64,000 bases of DNA from Utricularia gibba (lineage: Eukaryota > Streptophyta > Magnoliopsida > Lamiales > Lentibulariaceae), in the NCBI GenBank assembly GCA_002189035.1, contig NEEC01000027.1:248001-312000 (forward strand). The letters run 5' to 3'. The notes under the pieces were generated by a model, which saw only the letters and a program-made list of their open reading frames with translations, ran no database searches and was not told the origin of the DNA. Shown one piece after another: positions 60,360 to 64,000 of the stretch (its first letter is position 1; each line of letters starts with the position of its first letter). Made by a program: the position numbers and the translations under genes.

Positions 60360-61575
60360 CACTACTGCAATCAGAATCGCGATCCCGCGAATATCATTGA
60401 GAATTATGTTGCAGATAAAATTTCATTATTAGAAAACACACCTCTCTAATCACCGTGGAGCCCGCAAACGGCCGTCAAATGAGACTCCTAAAATCAGCTA
60501 CCTTCACCCTACAATCCCTAAACGCAGCCGCAAACTAGGATACAGCAATCAAATCGGAGTCTGCGAGTCACCGTGTTTCTTCCCCAGTAACATCCAGCAA
60601 CTACCGTGGTCAAATCGAGCTCAGCAAGTCTTTTCGTAGATTATTGGAAGCTGAACGATACAAGTTAGCTCTCGCGCATCTCTCCCTGAGATTTGTACGG
60701 ACCTTTTCGCAAAAATTATCTTTCATCAAAACTGTCAAAAGATAATTCCGTTTGTATAGATAACGACCTACAGAAACCAAATCCTCTTTTATCTTTATCC
60801 ACGACAGTCAAAGAGACTTCCTATCCACCGCCTATAACGAAAATTAAAAAAAAAAAAGGGAAAATAATGATTTTTTTTGTTATATTCATATTAATTATAA
60901 TATTTTCTAAACAATATTGATTTTGAAGTAAAAAAAATTTTAGAATCAAAGAGATAATAATATCTTTTAAAACATGAAATTCATAAAAAAAAAACGAATA
61001 TGTGTTTCACCTTATATAGTATAATAAATTATCAAGATATCTAATTTGTAATATTATATATTTTTTATTATATAGTTATATTGTTAAAATATTTTGTGGA
61101 AATTCAAAATTTTGAAAATATCAGCTCCCCTCCCGTCAGCACAGAGAGCGGCAAATGATCTGGAACCCTAAAATTTCCATGGCGGCAAACACCAAAATCT
61201 CAATGCTACAATACCAAAACTACCCCGACCTGGTAACGAAAATTCCGCAGTACATTTTAGAAGATTCAGCACTCTTTTCGTCTTTTCCGTTGTCCCGCGC
61301 GCGTTAGGGTTTTTATATAAAAACCCACCTGAGAAATTTGCTCCGCCCATCTTCAATCTTCATCTCTCTCTATCTCTCCATCTTACCCAGTTCTCCTTCA
61401 TTCCCAGCCTCCCGAAAGCTCCTTCCGTTTCACGATCGGGGTTCTGGCTTGTTTTATCTGGACCGCATATCGGAGTTTCTTGCATTTCTTTTGAGATTTG
61501 TGTATCTCGGTGTGACTCTTCTTGGTTTTGCTTGCGGCTGGTATAGAAATTGCACCAGGGATTCGCTTTGAAGAG
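60360..61575. other. Divergent intergenic region, CAMTA5 / GATA
   Basis: No gene recognised. The centre (60840-61110) is strongly AT-rich. The right end contains the GATA promoter and a CT-rich leader (61360-61385). Confidence 0.6.
61304..61326 (+). promoter_or_regulatory. Telo-box and palindromic TATA of the GATA gene
   Basis: TTAGGGTTT (61304-61312) overlaps a TATA element, TTATATAAAA. The whole block 61307-61326 is a perfect 20-bp palindrome with GGG/CCC ends. The ATG follows 250 bp downstream. Confidence 0.6.
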
Positions 61576-62412
61576 ATGGATCTGAGTGATAAGGTAATCT
61601 ACGGCCCTCCTCAACAGGATATGTTTTACTTTCACAATGGTTTTAGCATGCAGCAGTGTTTTTAATTTAAAGCCCTCCCTGATCTTGATTTTTTCTTATT
61701 TTTTGTAGGGTTCTGAGTGCGAAGAAATGAGTGGAAGCCCAGATAGGGTTTCTTCCGGTACCAGGACCTGTGTTGACTGCGGTACGTCTAAAACCCCACT
61801 GTGGCGAGGTGGTCCTGCTGGCCCTAAGGTCCATTCCCTTCTTTGAATATCACCATTTAGCTTCAGTAGAATAAAACCTGAATCATGTTTTTCTAGAGTG
61901 GTTTCGTGCTGATTGCGCATGTTTACTTCAAAGAATTTTAAATGTTCGGATAAATTGCTTGATCAAAAGTAGCTAAAGAGCAATCACTTTGGTTTATTGG
62001 GTGATTGTCTTTCATGTTCTCGCGAGTGAAATGATTCGGATGCTTGATTGTTGACTCCTGCTGTAGTCATCCATTATTAAAGAGTACCTGTCTACAATCT
62101 CACATCTGATGCGATCCGGTCCCCTGTTTCGTGTCTGTGCAGTCACTTTGCAACGCCTGCGGAATCAGGAGCAGGAAAAAGAGAAGAGCCTTAATGGGTA
62201 CGTCAAAAGAGGTGAAGAAACCCAAGAAATCATCAAGCAGCAGCAGCAGCAGCGGGGACAGCGTCTTGCGGAACAGAGACGGACTGTGGTCGTTGACCAG
62301 AGACGTGGCCGTGAGGCCCAGATCAAACACCAACCGGAGGAGGAAACTCGGAGAAGAAGAACAAGCGGCTTTTCTTCTGATGGCGTTATCATGTGGCTCT
62401 GTGTATGCGTAA
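61576..62412 (+). CDS. B-class GATA factor with LLM domain, GATA15/16/17-like
   Basis: Three exons, 61576-61593, 61709-61828 and 62143-62412, give 135 residues. Exon 1 encodes only MDLSDK. The zinc finger has the class B spacing C-x2-C-x18-C-x2-C (CVDCGTSKTPLWRGGPAGPK, then CNACG), followed by the basic RSRKKRR. A run of eight Ser is encoded by an AGC repeat. The last residues, AAFLLMALSCGSVYA, form the LLM domain of the short B-GATAs (GATA15, 16, 17, 23), which act downstream of auxin, cytokinin and light in greening and development. The finger is split by an intron after GPK, the usual position in this family. Confidence 0.94.
62236..62253 (+). repeat. (AGC)6 microsatellite coding for Ser
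   Basis: Perfect repeat inside GATA exon 3; lengthens a poly-Ser tract. Confidence 0.85.
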
Positions 62413-63481
62413 GTCATGTTAGCGGCTTGTGGTGTATTGTAGCAGCATTCTCTTAGATTGATGTTCAAAACCTTCCAAAGCCCAAATCAAATGAAGACTA
62501 CAAGATGCATTAATTACAAAAATAAATAAACTATTTCACGGATAAAAAGCAAAAATGTCACAATTCTTAATCCTGATTTCAGTCTTTATATTTTTCTTAC
62601 AGCCAAAAATATCTTAATATAATGAGATATCGGAACCCAATTTGGAGATGTGTTAACATAATTTGTTGCAAATTTATGTTTTCTCTTAAAATGTCATTTT
62701 TTACATTTTTTTATATAATTAATAATTTATGACTCAACAATCTAAAATATTAATTATACCTTCTATTTTCAATATTAAATTATATTAATGTCATTGAGAT
62801 GGTTTAATTTGCAGATATTTGTCAAGTTGAACGTGTATGGAACGAGTTTATAGTATATAGATGCGGGTGAATTCGAAGAGTTATCTAATACAAAAATTAT
62901 ATTTTTTTATCAAATTAATTGGGTAACCAACCAAATGAAATCAAAACTTATTCATTAAGTCAATTCGTGTTAGTATATAAACTATCTAATGATTTGAGTT
63001 AACTTATAATTCAGGACAGGTTTAACATAAACATACATAGACTCGGTATCTTTCAAATTGCAATTTTGTATGTTGATTTGATGGGTCACATGTTCACCTT
63101 TAGTTTACCCAGAGTACTAATAAGATCAACTTATGTCGAAAACCCAGGTATAACAGATATTTTAAGAAAACATAGGTATCAAGCATTCATTTTATATTAC
63201 ATCTACCATTTCACCCTATAAAAAAGTCGGAATTTATAAACGTGTTAAATCTCACATTCCGAAAGTAATGAAAATTAACACGATGATTGAGTCGGATGGA
63301 CGTTTTAAATAAGTAAACTTGCTTTACATTTACCACTAACGGCTGATTATTACAGCAGCATGCATGCGTTGCGCAGCAGCGTTTACAGTCGTAGCTTATC
63401 TAACAGGGGCGAGGGTAAAAGGATGATGCATCAGGAAGGATCCTGGAATTTACAGGGCCAGGCAGGCACGCAGGCAGCAGC
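62413..63481. other. AT-rich intergenic stretch, convergent 3' ends
   Basis: About 1 kb of strongly AT-rich sequence without recognisable genes or transposon ends. It holds the GATA 3' UTR on the left and probably the 3' UTR of the small minus-strand gene on the right. Confidence 0.6.
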
Positions 63482-63721
63482 TCAGTAGCCCTTCGGAACA
63501 CTCACGTAGTGAACTTCAGACTTCTGGGGATAGTAAACATACCCCCACTGCGTCTGCGTCTGCATCTGCATCTGGGGCTCCCTTTCGATGAAATTTCTGG
63601 GCGCAGGGGGATGCCCGATTCTCGGTTTTTGCGGCTTCCCGGGGCCGAAGAAGTCGTCGATTATCCCAAACCCCTCCCTGCCGATCTTCGCAAGCTCCGC
63701 AGCCGTGTGACTACGAACCAT
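63482..63721 (-). CDS. Small hypothetical protein, 79 residues
   Basis: A single exon from the ATG at 63721 (MVRSHTAAELAKIGREGFG) to TGA at 63482-63484. Its features are an amphipathic N-terminus, IDDFFGPGKPQKPRIGHPPAPRNF, a short M-Q/T-Q repeat (MQMQTQTQ) and a Tyr/Val-rich end (VHYVSVPKGY). There is no signal peptide or membrane segment. A TATA box (minus strand CTATATAA at 63778-63785) lies about 60 bp upstream of the ATG, which supports a real gene. I do not recognise the family. Confidence 0.55.
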   Translation of the reverse strand: MVRSHTAAELAKIGREGFGIIDDFFGPGKPQKPRIGHPPAPRNFIEREPQMQMQTQTQWGYVYYPQKSEVHYVSVPKGY

Positions 63722-64000
63722 CCTGATCACTCAAAGAACTGTCTCGAGTTTCCCCTGTGGTAACGGAGTGCAGTCAGTTATATAGAGAGGAGGGAGGGCA
63801 GCATCTACCCTTTCACAGGGAGACCATATGCTATGCTTTTTCTATCCCCTTCTCAGGCATCGTGAAGTTTCAAAGGATGTTGGAGGGAATAGGCGGGGGT
63901 TCCTCCTCATCTCTATGCACAAAAGTTATTCCCTCGGCTAAGGGTAAGGTGAGCAAGAGGGTCGATTATTCCCCCGTCAACATGAAGATTCGTTAGTTAA
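63722..64000. other. Promoter of the small gene and window end
   Basis: Contains the TATA box for the 79-residue gene at 63778-63785 (minus strand). A plus-strand frame from 63757 to the end has no recognisable content. Confidence 0.45.

Noticed and set aside
62109-62456. 115-codon ORF overlapping the GATA third exon
   Set aside because: Out-of-frame reading; the GATA finger and LLM domain fix the real frame.
1-64000. tRNA genes, CRISPR arrays, intact transposons
   Set aside because: I looked for tRNA T-loop cores (GGTTCRANYCC with pairing arms), regular spacer arrays and paired terminal repeats with transposase or reverse-transcriptase reading frames, and found none. A covariance or repeat-library search would be more sensitive.

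Overview
The window is nuclear DNA from a flowering plant. Its genes have many small AT-rich introns with GT-AG borders, and its proteins are plant-specific families: a GT43 xylan protein, an RGLG copine/RING ligase, EXO70, CAMTA, an LLM-type GATA factor, an atypical bHLH, a pentatricopeptide (PPR) protein, and plastid-targeted LPD and S6. Coding GC is moderate, so a grass is unlikely; a eudicot or other non-grass angiosperm fits best, but I cannot name the species. About 20 protein genes fill 64 kb and I recognised no intact transposon, so this is compact, gene-rich euchromatin.

Layout. 0-6 kb: a partial unc-13-like gene (-), a JINGUBANG-like WD40 gene (+) and an IRX9/IRX9H-like GT43 gene (-). 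7-19 kb: RGLG-type E3 ligase (+), a small conserved unknown (+), an ATN1-like Raf-type kinase (-), a YrdC-domain protein (+) and a mitochondrial phosphate carrier (-). 19.8-33 kb: single-exon EXO70 (+), the 25-exon HECT ligase UPL7 (+) and plastid ribosomal protein bS6c (+). 33-39 kb: an At3g48810-type PPR gene (-), an AIF/bHLH147-150-type atypical bHLH (-), then a stretch that looks like a polycistronic snoRNA gene. 39-55 kb: a large ER/membrane protein (-), the PP4 regulatory subunit SMEK/PSY2L (-) head to head with plastid dihydrolipoyl dehydrogenase (+). 55-64 kb: CAMTA5-like factor (-), GATA15/16/17-like factor (+) and a 79-residue hypothetical protein (-).

These are independent housekeeping and regulatory genes, not an operon or pathway cluster. 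Several pairs are divergent with short shared promoters (SMEK/LPD 478 bp, carrier/EXO70 557 bp, kinase/YrdC about 800 bp).

Two things stand out. First, between the bHLH and the membrane-protein gene lies a box C/D snoRNA whose 12-nt guide is complementary to the 5' end of 18S rRNA and whose ends form a perfect 5-bp stem. A second probable C/D RNA lies 80 bp further on, and a Site II/telo-box promoter lies upstream. Second, three otherwise normal genes (S6, PPR, CAMTA5) each need one extra base to be read through. Two of the breaks are exactly in C/G homopolymers, which suggests either consensus errors in the assembly or three recent lesions. Two introns (in UPL7 and SMEK) have GC-AG borders.
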